A DNA stretch of 64,000 bases from Coptis chinensis (GCA_015680905.1 CM027381.1:1441501-1505500), one strand, 5' to 3'; counted from the first letter of the stretch, positions 36,702-48,425 are shown. A program made the numbers and translations. The notes: generated by a model from the sequence alone, not told the origin.

Positions 36702-38178
36702 TGATAATAGTAAAATGAATAGTTTTACCTATGCATAAATGATAAAATTCAAACGCAAGTAAAACTAAAACTAATTTCGTGTGTGTTATCAAAGATTTCT
36801 ACCCTCAAATCTATCGAAATAGAGTGGAGTAAAAGATTCGTTCCACTCCTAGTTCTTTAGCATTCAATATTTTCTACGACTATCGGTATATCCAAAGTTA
36901 ATGAGAGTAATGGTGGGAAGTTATACTATGATGTGACTTATACTAACAAGATACGCTAATTCAAACTACGGAATTTCTAATTTGACTACATGATAAGGAA
37001 TTAGGGGGGATTGATTCCACCTTAACTCGACTTAATCAACTAACAAAGATTCATCGTGATCCAAATTTCCATGCTTTCACATATCAAAATGGTAATTCTA
37101 ATACCTAATTATACATGACAATCTCTACAAATTAATAACTAGCATGTGAAGCAACCAAACCCATTCTCATGGTGAACTAATTATTTTCTAGAATTGAATA
37201 TATTATCACGACGATTTCTAAATTAACAAAGATCAAGCTTCATCAAGGCTTCTTCAACCCCCTCGAATGGAGGTTTAGCCTAGAATCATTATGCTATCAT
37301 TTCCATATGAATTTAAACTAGACATCATATAAAAATTATAACTTTACTAATATAAACTACAATAGTAATGATTTCAATCAAATTTAACAATACTAAACCT
37401 AAATAAGAATTTAATTGATAAACTAAATTAAGATGAAAATGAATACTTTATTATGAACTAATATTTGATTCTAAAATAACAATCTACTTGTTCTAACTAA
37501 TCTATTGCAGAGTAAAAACTAGATCTAAAACAATAATTGAAAACTAATTAATGGAGAGAAAACTAGATCTCAAACTCTTCTCTAATGGCTACTTGCTACC
37601 TAAACTAACTACTCCTTAAGAGTTAAGTCTTGTGTCTTAAAATGGAGGAGACAAGATCCACATTTTCGTGCATGGGCTGAGGAGCCATGTTTTAGGTCGG
37701 AAAATCAAGCCCAAAGCCCAATTTCTTCAGTCCACAGAGCCCTTTTCAGCTGGATTTGACTTCAGTAGACTTTTCTTCCACTTTTTCTCCTCTGGTTGGG
37801 TCAAGGCTTGGACCATTAGAAAGAACTTTCTGAGCCGGTCGTTTTGACATAAGGTAGGCCCAATTCTGAGGTCTGAGTCCAATGATATGGCCTTCGGAAA
37901 TTATGCTGACTTTGTGCGTTGACTTTGACTTTTCAGCTTTGGTTGGGCTTTTTAAAGTCTTTTTCTCCTTGAATCTTGGCCTTTAATCACAGAACTTCTT
38001 AGCTACCAACCCTTGCTTCTTTATCTCGCCAAAGTGACACATTTCTGCACATAATTGACTCTAATGCCTGAAATACATAAAAGCACGTAATCAACATTAA
38101 CTCTTATTTATTACTCACATAATTGGTCTAAAAGTATTATTGTTAAGGGGTTAAAAATACAGTTTTGGGCTCTTATCA
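36702..38178 (-). repeat. Element A 5' LTR
   Basis: 1477 bp, the partner of 10468-11929 plus 15398-15442. It starts TGATAATAG, ends CTTATCA and is flanked by CAACA. It has a ~16-bp deletion near 37915 relative to the left copy. Confidence 0.92.
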
Positions 38179-38433
38179 CAACACCCACAAACAATACCGT
38201 ACTACTACATTCACAAAATGCCTTTAGCTGCACAATACAATGAGCATACATTTGTGAGTAAAAAAATAAGATTCTGTGGTTTTTTTTTAGAATGTATTTT
38301 TCTTTTCAAATAAGAAACTGGGAGGAGCAGTTGTTGGGACTTGCGATCATTAGAGAAAGGCGTATGCCTGGGTTCCACCCCACTTCCCCTTACCACCTTT
38401 TAGCTTTCTCATCTTTTCTCCTAACTCTTTTCC

Positions 38434-38440
38434 TATAAAT
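38434..38440 (+). promoter_or_regulatory. TATA box of the DUF761 gene
   Basis: TATAAAT in TCCTATAAATTCAC, 234 bp upstream of the ATG, followed by a CT-rich leader typical of plant 5' UTRs. Confidence 0.5.
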
Positions 38441-39298
38441 TCACATTCCATTCACTTCTCAATCCATCTTGTAGATTGTTATTTTCCTTTTGCAAGGTCA
38501 GTTACTCGCAGAAAAAAAAAAACATCAATCCTTTTAATTAGGTCTCTTTATGTCATTAATTACTACAATACCCTGGCCAACATTTATTGAGTCTAGCTCT
38601 TGTTTTAATTTAAACTCAAGGTTTCCAATCAGTTCTGTAAATCTTTCCCTTGCATTATATTGTGTCCATGAAGGTGCATTCTTCAATGAACTCTTTTATA
38701 GCAAAGAGGCTATGAAACATCTTAAAAATAGCTTTTTATATGATGCGGAAAGGTGTTATATCGAAGTGTAAGTTGATCATGGACATGAATTTATTGATGA
38801 AAAGACGGAAAATCCTACGAAAAAGTTTGGGCAATCTCATGTCTCAACATCACCATCACTCAAAAAACTCAACACACGGTGGTGTTGGCCTATACCACTA
38901 TGAATTCTCTTGCAGCAATAGCCCAAACCCTGTTGCTTTCCACATGACCAAGCGAAAACACCATTTCCTTTCTATCCCTCACTTTCCATGCATCAACCCT
39001 CCCAACTACTATGAGGAACCTACTGAGCCTAATGAAATTGTTGCGTTTCCTAGGATTGAATATTCGCCAGAGTACTCCTACAGCTTCCGGTTTAGTACGC
39101 CTGATTTTGCCCTTGGAGAGAAGTCGAGCCTGGTGAAATCACCATTTTCAGTAAGAGTATCAAATTACTCATCAGTAGAACAGGAAAGTGATGGCACTAA
39201 TATGCAAGTGGACAGTGAAGCTGAGGAATTCATTTGAAGATTTTATGAGGAACTAAGGGTCCAAAGTCGCACACAACTATTAGAATTCCAAGGTATAC

Positions 39299-39563
39299 TG
39301 TAGAATTCCATATTAGTGGTGATGCTAGAAGAGTTGTGACATTGTTCTAATGAGAGAAAAACCAAGAAGAAGAAGAATTTAGAAGAAAGTAGGCTAGAAT
39401 AATAGGGTTAGAGTCATTGTATTGAGATTGTTCTCTACCCAGAGTTACATACTTGTACTAAACTAAAACATGATAATAGAAACTACTAGATATGAATGTC
39501 CACACTTATAGAAACGTGGGACTTTCCATATTGGACATATTATAATACTGATATATTCTAATA
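39299..39563 (-). repeat. 3' LTR of the small copia-like element
   Basis: 265 bp; it carries a ~16-bp insertion near its end relative to the other LTR and is otherwise almost identical. Confidence 0.9.
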
Positions 39564-39729
39564 CTCCCCCTCTAGCTGTAATACCGCAAACTTGCAAATT
39601 GCAGCTTGAATGGCAGAAAGAAAAGATAAGAATACGGCTCCCCCTTTCGCATAAAACTGTCTTTAGTTGAATAACTCGAACAATTGTTGAGACGTTATGG
39701 AAGTGAAACTGTCGGTTTAGGCAATGACA

Positions 39730-39972
39730 AACAATAACACTGATTTGATGTGAGCTTCTTGGCTACTACTACCAATATCACTATTGAAGTCTTGCACAAC
39801 ATAAATTGCAAACAATAACACTAATTTGATGTGAGCTTCTTGGCTGCAACTATCAATATCACTGTTGAAGTCTTGCATAACATAAATTGCAAACAATAAC
39901 ACTAATTTGATGTGAGCTTCTTGGCTGCTACTATCAATATCATTATTAAAGTCTTACAAAATATTGTTATGG
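39730..39972. repeat. Three 81-bp tandem repeats inside the small copia-like element
   Basis: AACAATAACACTRATTTGATG starts at 39730, 39811 and 39892, exactly 81 bp apart. Each unit contains GTGAGCTTCTTGGCT and TTGAAGTCTT words. Confidence 0.85.
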
Positions 39973-40476
39973 GTACTCCTGAATACTGAAACATGAGTGT
40001 AGGGCTTGACAGTTACCTGGAAACATGAGTGCTGAATAGTGGGGATGTCATATTGTTGAGATGCAAAGAAGTGAGTTCGCCAAGACATGATTGAATATGG
40101 AGACATGAGTACTCTTCCACATACGTCTCCATATTCTCCTTACCTTATATACTACTCAATGTCCTCATATCTCCATATTCTCCCCCTCAAGTTGGGATAT
40201 ACAAGACGGAGTTGGAACATACAAAGGCTTGTATATTCCGACTTGAACTGAGAACCAAGCACCACTGCGGCAGAAAAGGAATAAAAAAAATAATGATAAA
40301 TGCATACAGATGAGGATAATCCCAAACATGATGAGGATAACAAACAAACGCAGACAGTTGTGATATTTCGAATTGAAAAAGAATTAATTTTTTTCTTTTT
40401 CTTGTATACTAATTTTAAGAGATACCGCTCCTAGCATACCACTAAACTTATATTTGAACCTAATGCTCTGATACCA

Positions 40477-40725
40477 TGTAGAATTCCATATTAGTGGTGA
40501 TGCTAGGAGAGTTGTGACATTGTTCTAATAAGAGAAAAACCAAGAAGAAGCAGAATTTAGAAGAGAGTAGGCTAGAATAATAGGGTTAGAGTCATTATAT
40601 TGAGATTGTTCTCTACCCAGAGTTACATACTTACACTAAACTAAAACATGATAATAGAAACTACTAGATATGAATGTCCACACTTATAGAAATGTGGGAC
40701 TTTCCATATTGGACATATTCTAATA
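40477..40725 (-). repeat. 5' LTR of the small copia-like element
   Basis: 249 bp, directly followed on - by the Met-tRNA primer site. Confidence 0.9.
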
Positions 40726-40762
40726 TATACAATATCAGGAAATGCTAGCCAGAGGAACTTGA

Positions 40763-41209
40763 TTGAGTTGTTACCAGTGCTCCGATTGTAAGACTTCCTA
40801 TATTTAAGTTGATTGAGTTGTTACCAGTGCTCTGGTTGTAAAACTATATATTTCAGTATACACAATCCTGCTACTGACATGTACTAATACCTGAAATCAA
40901 GGGCTCATGACCCACCTTTATCAAGATTTGTTACCCACCTGAAATCACAATAGTATCTGTTTGAATGTTGTTATGTGCTATACTGCTATGTCAGGGTGAT
41001 ATGTTAAAGTTTCGATTATTGGGCTGTCCTCCATTTCATTTTGGCCAATGGGTTGAGATCTCAGTGGTAAATCATTCTACAATTTTACTTTTTGCGAATC
41101 CATTGTGTTTTAAGCTTTTTTAGCACATCAACAAGCACATTTCACCTATTTGGGGGAATCATTGTTTTTTAAGTCTAGAGGGGCGGGAATTTATCCGCGG
41201 GAGGGGGTG
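40763..41209. other. Region downstream of the DUF761 gene
   Basis: A 50-bp tandem duplication (TTGATTGAGTTGTTACCAG at 40759 and 40809) begins at the gene's natural stop codon. Otherwise no feature. The end (about 41195-41209, GGGAGGGGGTG) looks like a polypurine tract before an LTR start. Confidence 0.5.
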
Positions 41210-42848
41210 TGTAATACCCCATATATTTACAACTAATATAAATTTAAGGAGCATTAATTGTTAAATATCAAACTTAGCATAAAAGAACTCAAAAATAAGA
41301 TAAATATTTGCAAAACATTTAATCTCATAATTGATGATCAAAGGGTTTAGCATATAGTAAAAAAAAAAAAATTACAAGTCATGGTACCTCATAAAGAAGC
41401 CCTTTCCAAAAAGACAAAAGAAGAACATATGACACCCCGTTACGTACATCTAATCAAAGGTTAGGAGTCCTTTTAGCAGAGTAGGTCCTCAACTCTCATA
41501 CGTGTATCGACCTTAACGAGGCTTAGTCCAAGAACCTGCAATAACTATAAGAGGTTAAACCTCAATATAAGCAAGCTTACCGAAAAGCTTAGGACCTATC
41601 TAGCAATAGAACCATCTTTTGGATATTAGTTAACACTTCATTTAACTTGTACTAGCAAATGATTCAAAATTTATTTTCAACACCACATGATAAGAGTACG
41701 ACTTGTAATACTTAATATCAAAGGAAAATGGTTATCATTAACCATGGGTAACAAATCCAAACATAAGAAACTAAAAAAACAAATATCTTAGAAACTATGA
41801 CAAGCCCACGTCCCGTAACTCTTATTGACTATGGCTACAGTGGGATCCATTCGTCAAATTTAAACCACGACAAGCCCATGTCCCGTAGTACTTATTGACA
41901 TCAACTTCGGTGGGATCCTTTCGCCGGAAATCAACCACATACATATAGCACACTCATTAACTTTAACAAAGCTAAACGTGCAAATAAACATGAACATATA
42001 TAAAATAAAACATCACATGTAGATATTAAAATTCCACTAGATGCAAACACAATCGAGTGTCATAACGTGTAAAAATAAATAAATAAATAAAAAATAAAAA
42101 TAAAATGACATGATCAAATTTCAGCAACGCCAGAAAAACAGTTTCTGGTCTGCGCAGTCTTGGGAAACAATTCATATAAAATTTCATATAACTCCAAATC
42201 AGTCAAATCCAAATCCTGCGAAATTCAGACACGTGTGTCTAGGTTTAGTATCAAGGAACTTTTATCTAATTAAGTATGTAAGTCATCGTAAACCTCAAGG
42301 TTCGAGAATGTCAGAACAACAGTTTCTGGTCTGTGCAGTCATAGGAAACAATTCATATGAAATTAAATACAACTCCAAATCAGTCAAATCAAATTCCTTT
42401 AAAATTGAGACACATAGATCTAGATTTAATCTCAGTGAACTTTTATCTAATTAAGTACCTAAGTCATCGTAATACCTGACTAAACCTCAAGTTTTGGGAA
42501 TGTCAGAAAAACGGTTTCTGGTCTGCGCAGTCATAGGAAACAATTCATATGAAATTAAATACAACTCCAAATCAGTCGAATCCAAATTCTAAGTAATCCA
42601 AACACATAGATATTGATTTCTTCTCAAGAGTAATATGGAAGATTCTTTCTCTGAAATTTCCAAAAGCCTGTACAAGAAGAGAGTCAAAATCTAACATGTT
42701 TCTTGAGTCATCACAATCCATTTAAGCCTTAACATGATTTTAATATATCAAAGTGAAATAAAATAAAAGCTTTTAGATTATGATAATTCATAAATTGTTT
42801 GTGCAAAAGAAAGATCTAAGTACCAAGCACCTAAGCGCGAGGGTAAAC
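41210..42848 (+). repeat. LTR-like sequence starting TGTAATACCCC (split by Copia-1)
   Basis: The TGTAATACCCC start after a G-rich tract is typical of Tekay/Del-like LTRs. The sequence is interrupted at 42848 by Copia-1 and resumes at 48426; its 3' end is not clear (somewhere before about 48640). It contains two copies of a ~68-bp block (CAAGCCCACGTCCCGTA, near 41802 and 41870) and three copies of a ~185-bp block (below). Confidence 0.45.
42131..42640. repeat. Three ~181-192-bp tandem repeats
   Basis: CAGAAMAACRGTTTCTGGTC starts at 42131, 42312 and 42504, each followed by GCAGTC, AACTCCAAATCAGTC and, in the first two, TTTTATCTAATTAAGTA. Confidence 0.8.
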
Positions 42849-43530
42849 TGTTAGGGATTACACCAATATCAATCGGTTCCCCCACTACACAGATAACTTG
42901 TATGAACACACTTCAACTCCAGATAAATCTCAAATATCACAAACTACCTATACTAACATGCCCAACTCGCTAAACAACTATTAACAACAGATAATAATGT
43001 AAAGCAGTAAAAGCAAACCACAACACAAAGATTTACCGTGGTTCGGCCAATGATGCCTACTTCCACAAGAGCCAGTTCTTAATAAAATGGGAAGGAAGAT
43101 TACAATCTCTCCTTACAGTCTCTCACCTTACTAGATCACTCTTATCTCTTTACAGGGTTGTATCTCTGTAAAGGTACTCTCTCTTTGTTTTAGTCTGGAT
43201 TCCAATCCTTCTGACTTGTTTTTGGTTATGTTGGTTAGGTTTTCCAAAACCTTGATTTTTGGTTTTATCTCCAAAAACCAAATTTCGCGGGTAATAATCG
43301 TAGCAAGGCCCACAAAATTTATGCACTGGCGCTGGCGCCCTTTTGAGCCGAAGTCGCTACCAAAGACTGGAGGCTGGCTGGCGCGCCACTTTGAGCTGGT
43401 CGCCCTATGTTACCGAGCTCGAGCTGGCGCCCTCATCCGAGCTGGCCAGGGTGGCCTCGACTTCACGACGCTTGAATTTGCCCGTTTCATCGGCTCCGGT
43501 TTCTCTCCTCATGTGGGGATAACTCCAACA
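42849..43530 (-). repeat. Copia-1 3' LTR
   Basis: 682 bp. The first ~435 bp match the other LTR almost perfectly; 43284-43500 is GC-rich and strongly rearranged relative to it. Confidence 0.92.
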
Positions 43531-43575
43531 ATCTCCCCCGAACGGTGGGGGGGCTACCTCCATGCAATTGCCAAA

Positions 43576-46094
43576 TCAACAGGAGGAGTGTGCTGCCATT
43601 CCGGCAATAGCACAACAAACATCAAACTTACCTTTCGGTAAGACTTTGGTCATCATATCCGACCCGTTCTTGTCGGTATGGATCTTCTCGATACACAAAT
43701 GCTTGTCTTCGAGTACTTCTCTAATCCAATGATAACGCGTGTATGTGCTTGGATCTAGAATGAAAACTTCGGATTCTTGCTCAAGTGGATGGCGCCTCGA
43801 CACATAGAACTACAAACTGTTTCTGCTTTAGCCCTAGTTCGTCGAAGAACCTCTTCATCCATAGCAACTCTTTGCAACACTCAGTGGCTGCAATATACTC
43901 GGCTTCTGTAGTGGAGAGGGCAACACACTTTTGCAACTTAGATTGCCAAGAAACTGCTCCCCCTGCAAAAGTAACCAGATAACCGGAGGTGGACTTCATC
44001 GAGTCAACATCACCGCCATGTCCGTGATCGGTGTAGCCTTCAAGTAAGGGCTTACTTCCACCAAAGCACAAACATGATTTGGAAGTGCCTTTGAGATATC
44101 TCAATATCCACTTAACACCTTCCCAATGTTCTTTACCCGGATTTGACAGAAATCTGCTTACCACCCCAACGGGCGAAAAGCAATATCCGGTCTAGTACAC
44201 ACCATGGCATACATCAAACCGCCCATCGCGGATGCATAAGGAATCTTTTCCATCCGACTCTGCTCATGCTCACCCTTAGGACACATCTCTTTGGTCATGC
44301 GGAACCGCCACCAAGCGGACAACCGACCGGCTTCGGCTTGATCCATGTTGAATCTCTTTCAACACCTCTCAATGTAGCTTTTTCTTGAAAGCCACAACTT
44401 TTCCACTCTTTCATCACGAAAGTGATCCGCATCCCAAGTATCTGTTTTGGTTGACCCAAATCCTTCATCTCAAAGGACTTACTCAAGTCTTTCTTCAAAT
44501 TGATATCTTGTTGATGTTTGGGGCCAACTATCAACATATCATCCACATACAAAGAATAGCACAATGAAATCCCCATCCGAAATCTCCGAACAAACACACA
44601 ATGATCGGAAGCGGACTTCTTGTATCCTTGCTTCGCCATAAAGGAATCAAACTTTATGTACCACTGTCTCGGTGCTTGCTTCAATCCATACAAGCTCTTT
44701 ATCAGCTTGCATACTAGGTGCTCCTTGCCTTTGACCTCAAACCCTCCGGGTCGGGTCCATGTAGACATCTTCTTCAAGGTCTCCATGAAGAAAAGTCGTC
44801 TTGACATCTAGTCTGCTCAACCTCTAGGTTCATACTTGCGGCCATACCCAATACCACCCGGATAGAAGTCATCTTCACTACAGAGAGAAAAATCTCATCA
44901 AAGTCAATCCCTTTCCTTTGACCGAATCCCTTCACAACAAGGCGAGCTTTGTGCCTTGGGTGAGGATTGTTCTCCTCATGCTTGACTTTGTATATCCACT
45001 TATTCTTGAGAACTTTTCTCCCCGGGTTTCTCAACTAACTTCATAAGTGTGATTCTTATGCAAAGAATCCATCTCGTCATGCATGGCCTTCAACCATTTT
45101 TCTTTGTCCGTACCTTCAAGTGCCTCTTGATAGTACATAGGTTCTCCACCATCCGATGGTAGCACGCGACGTTATGTGGTGGATACCTGGTGAAAGCTAG
45201 TCTCTCTCTGTCGGACCTCCTTGCCCCATCTGGCCGGTGCCTCGAGGATGCACTTCGCTTGCTCGGTAGTGGTTCATGCATCTCATCTGCATCTTCTATA
45301 CCAATAGGTTCTATCCCATCATGAGCAATAGGATTCTCATCATGAGCTTCAAACTCATGGTTCTCTCGCATTCTCAATGCCTTCTCGCGACGTTCCACGG
45401 TAGGAACTTCTTCGTTCTCAATCAACAAGATCATTGGTGAAAGCCTCAGTAGCTTCTCACCCTCCTCAAAGTCTGCTATGGTTTGGTCTTCTAAGAACAC
45501 AACATCTCGACTTCGATTACCTTATTGTTAATCGGATCATAGAGTTTGTAACCAAACTTTTCATCTCCATAACCCAGAAAAATGCAATCGCTTGGCTTTG
45601 TCATCAAGCTTGGATCTCTCATCCTTTGAATATGCACAAATGCCCCCGCACCCAAATACCCTCAAGTATCCATAATCAACATCTCTGCCTGACCATACTC
45701 TCTCTGGATAATCACTATTCAGAGGCTTTGCTGGTGACAGGTTGATCACATGCACGGCTGTACGCATTGCTTCTACCCAGTAGCTTCTAGGTAGCTTAGA
45801 GTGAGATAACATGCATCTTATCCTCTCTACAATGGTACGGTTCATTCTCTCTGCTATTCCATTCTGTTGCGGTGTCTTGGGAACGGTCTGCTCATGACGA
45901 ATCCCATGACTCTGGCAATACTCTTCAAATGGCCCAATGTACTCACCCCCATTATCTGAGCGAATACACTTCAACAACTTCCCAGTCTCTCTTTCCACCA
46001 TGCTGTGGAATTTCTCAAACACGCCAAGTACTTCATCCTTGGTCTTCAGACTATAGGCCCATATCTTTCTTGACGCATCATCAATGAATGTCAA
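43576..46094 (-). pseudogene. Copia-1 pol: integrase, reverse transcriptase, RNase H (frameshifted)
   Basis: Integrase core in 46094-45561: FIDDASRKIWAYSLKTKDEV, IRSDNGGEYIG and PQQNGIAERMNRTIVE (the D,D-35-E triad D, D and E are visible). A linker frame follows at 45500-45090. Reverse transcriptase: NKWIYKVK...KARLVVKGFGQRKGIDFDE (45034-44774) and YGLKQAPRQWY, YVDDMLIVG (44807-44295). RNase H: STSGYLVTFAGGAVSW and LSTTEAEYIAATECCKELLW (44164-43781), ending HTDKNGSDMMTKVLPKGKFD at about 43600. At least four frame breaks. The wording is close to Tnt1-type polyproteins. Confidence 0.88.
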
Positions 46095-47662
46095 GAAGTA
46101 CGAAGCCCCCGTGAGACTTCACTCTCATAGGACCACATAAGTCCGTATGGTGCACTAGTTCAAGGACGTTGTCCTTTACGTGAGACGGGAATCTTTGGAA
46201 AGACACCCCTGTGTTTGCTTTCCTACCAAACAATGAGTACATGTATTTAAATGTGTACCTTTAATGTCCGGCATGGCCTTTTGCTTAGCAAGAACTTCCA
46301 TCCCTTTTATGCCCATGTGACACGCCTCTCTTGTGCCACCCGATTCAGATGAAGCTTCTTCTTACAAGATTTAAATTCGCTTTACACAAACTAGCCTCGT
46401 GTTTTGTAAAGAGAAAGTTTTCTTTCCTCGGCCTGCTACAATGGAACCTCCGGGTCGGGTTTCCATACCCCGCTACCAAACGAAGTTTACAAAGCCATCG
46501 CCATCTAATTTCCCAAATTTAAATTAGGCTTAACCGTATGTCGTGGACATGTCTTACATCCTTGAGTGTCAAGGTGTAGCCGACATTGGTTTCTATATGA
46601 ACATCTCCAATGCCTATAATCTTCGAGATTCCATCATACCCATCCTCACTTCACCATATTCACCACAGCCGTAGGTAGTGAAGAATCCCCAATGCAAGCG
46701 GTGTGACGTGATAGGATGCTCCTCAGATCTATCACCCACTCAGATCGACATGAGGTACTAAGACAAAGACACACCACAATCGACACAATTCCCACTAGGT
46801 CGCCGACTAGTGCGGTAGTATCTCTGCCTGTGTTTCCGCCTTTGCACCATGTCTTCATGTACACGCTTGTTTTTCTCATCCCTCTTCGTTCACGACTCAT
46901 ATCCGAAGTGGCCTTTTGGCACAATAGTAACATTGCCTCTCTCTGCGCCTTAGGAGTTCTAGCTTCACCCCTAGATTTACTTCCCATCACCTCTAGAACG
47001 AGATGGTTTTCTGCTTCGACTCTCCCCGTTTCTCGTGAAGAGGACCTCTCGAGTGAGAGGAGCTGCTCCTTGCACTCCTTCTAGTCTCCTCATTCAACAA
47101 AGACGCGTGGTAGCCATCTCCATGGTAACAATTCCATCCTTGGCTGCTCCATGTAGAGAAACCGCTAATGTCTCCCAACTTTTCGGGTAGAGAGCCTAAT
47201 AGAAACAAAGCCTCAACTTCGCCTCCCAAATTGATCTTCATCAAATGCATCCGATTGATGATATTCTCAGACTTCATTAAGATGCTCGGACATTGAAGAA
47301 CCTTCTTGGTACTTCGTGGTTCCGCAAACTTCTTAACGACTAGCACTTTGTTTCCACCCGACTTCCTCTCATAAAGGTCTTCGAAGTTTCTTCCATAGAT
47401 CAAGGTCAGTAGTCTCTTAGGCCACATGGTGAAAGACACCGCCGTCCAATCCACCGTCGAATGTATCCAATCGCTTCGTCAAGCTTTTTCCACTCACCAT
47501 CGGTCCTTTTCTCTCGGTTTTACTCCCTCATTCTCAATGGAAGTGCCAAGTCCTTGCAAGATAGCAAGTCTTCCATCTTGGCTTTCCGGATGGTGTAGTT
47601 CTTCCTATTCAGACTCATCATACGAGTGTTCACGGAATGGCCCATCTCTACAAGTTATTTAA
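46095..47662 (-). pseudogene. Copia-1 gag and protease/GAG-pre-integrase region (frameshifted)
   Basis: Gag traces on - at 47454-46993: MWPKRLLTLIYGRNFEDLYE, KSGGNKVLVVKKF and LLGSLPEKLGDI fit UBN2-type copia gag. Near 46750 RSEWVIDL suggests the protease entry (WxxDSG-like, degenerate). Near 46260-46200 HLNTCTHCLVGKQ is the zinc-binding GAG-pre-integrase motif. Many indels. Confidence 0.7.
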
Positions 47663-47754
47663 CCTCAAATCTTCTCTCGGGAATTTCACAAACACCTTCC
47701 TCACCAAGATTCGATAACACCCTAGGCTATTCTAACCAAGGCTCTGATACCACT

Positions 47755-48420
47755 TGTTGGGGATTACACCAATATCAATCGGTTCCCCCACTACACAGAT
47801 AACTTGTATGAACACACTTCTACTCCAGATAAATCTCAAATATCACAAACTACCTATACTAACATGCCCAACTCGCTAAACAACTATTAACAACAGATAA
47901 TAATGTAAAGCAGTAAAAGCAAACCACAACACAAAGATTTACCGTGGTTCGGCCAATGATGCCTACTTCCACAAGAGCCAGTTCTTAATAAAATGGAAAG
48001 GAAGATTACAATCTCTCCTTACAGTCTCTCACCTTACTAGATCACTCTTATCTCTTTACAGGGTTGTATCTCTGTAAAGGTACTCTCTCTTTGTTTTAGT
48101 CTGGATTCCAATCCTTCTGACTTGTTTTTGGTTATGTTGGTTAGGTTTTCCAAAACCTTGATTTTTGGTTTTATCTCCAAAAACCAAATTTCGCGGGTAC
48201 TGTAGCAAGGCCCACAAAATTTATGCTGGCGAGCGCCTCCCTTTTTGCCCGAAGTCGCTAGTCACAAGACTGGAGGTCGAGCGCAGGCTCACTTTGACTT
48301 TGAGCTGGTCGCCCTATGTTATCTTCGGAGCTCTCGGCGCGCTGGCCTCGACTTCTCGGCGCTGAATTTGCCCGTTTCGCCGGCTCGGTTTCTCTCCTCA
48401 TGTGAGGGATAACTCCAACA
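47755..48420 (-). repeat. Copia-1 5' LTR
   Basis: 666 bp, the partner of 42849-43530. The primer site lies immediately inside. Confidence 0.92.
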
Positions 48421-48425
48421 TAAAC

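Larger units (their letters stand above)
10468..38178 (-). mobile_element. Element A: Athila-like non-autonomous gypsy retrotransposon (host of nested B)
   Basis: Bounded by LTRs that start TGATAATAG and end TTATCA, with identical 5-bp duplications CAACA at 10463-10467 and 38179-38183. On the - strand: 5' LTR (38178-36702), Asp-tRNA-type primer site, gag, protease, a spacer, ORF2, a long 3' UTR, polypurine tract and 3' LTR. There is no reverse transcriptase, RNase H or integrase. Element B (13,973 bp plus its 5-bp duplication) and a Tekay-like solo LTR (3,463 bp) are inserted in it; without them A is about 10.3 kb. Confidence 0.9.
39299..40725 (-). mobile_element. Small non-autonomous copia-like LTR element (TRIM/SMART-like), 1427 bp
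   Basis: Direct repeats 39299-39563 and 40477-40725 start TGTAGAATTCC and end in TCTAATA, flanked by a perfect 5-bp duplication TATAC (39294-39298, 40726-40730). On the - strand the primer site TGGTATCAGAGC (40465-40476, initiator-Met tRNA) follows the 5' LTR, and AGAGGGGGAG (39564-39573) precedes the 3' LTR. The LTR on - begins TATTAG rather than TGTTAG in both copies. The ~0.9-kb interior has no ORF but does carry an 81-bp tandem repeat. It must be mobilised in trans. Confidence 0.9.
38668..40762 (+). pseudogene. DUF761-family ('cotton fibre protein' type) host gene, two nonsense codons and a retroelement insertion
   Basis: The frame starts at ATG 38668 (MKVHSSMNSFIAKRL), hits TGA at 38713-38715 where the family has W, and continues NILKIAFYMMRKGV and KRRKILRKSLGNLM. 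The middle has HYEFSCSNSPNPVAF and TKRKHHF. The C-terminal family motif is EEFI-stop-RFYEELR, with TGA (39234-39236) in place of an arginine codon. The last codons are interrupted by a 1427-bp element (39299-40725); removing it with one TATAC copy gives QYQEMLARGT and a stop at 40760-40762. The rebuilt frame is exactly 221 codons, a normal length for the family. DUF761 proteins are small plant proteins of poorly known function. Both nonsense changes fit C-to-T decay (TGG to TGA, CGA to TGA). Confidence 0.8.
42849..48420 (-). mobile_element. Copia-1: Ty1/copia element of Tnt1/Tork-like type, 5572 bp
   Basis: LTRs 42849-43530 and 47755-48420 start TGTTRGGGATTACACC and end AACTCCAACA, with a perfect duplication TAAAC (42844-42848, 48421-48425). 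On -: Met-tRNA primer site TGGTATCAGAGCC (just left of 47755), gag, protease region, integrase, reverse transcriptase, RNase H, polypurine tract CGGGGGAGAT (43531-43540). The domain order (integrase before reverse transcriptase) is that of Ty1/copia. All frames are broken. Confidence 0.92.

Noticed and set aside
38211..38396. Small - frame near the DUF761 promoter
   Set aside because: No recognisable motif, overlaps the promoter region of the + strand gene.
42849..48420. Endogenous pararetrovirus
   Set aside because: Paired LTRs, a 5-bp duplication and an integrase core show a Ty1/copia retrotransposon.
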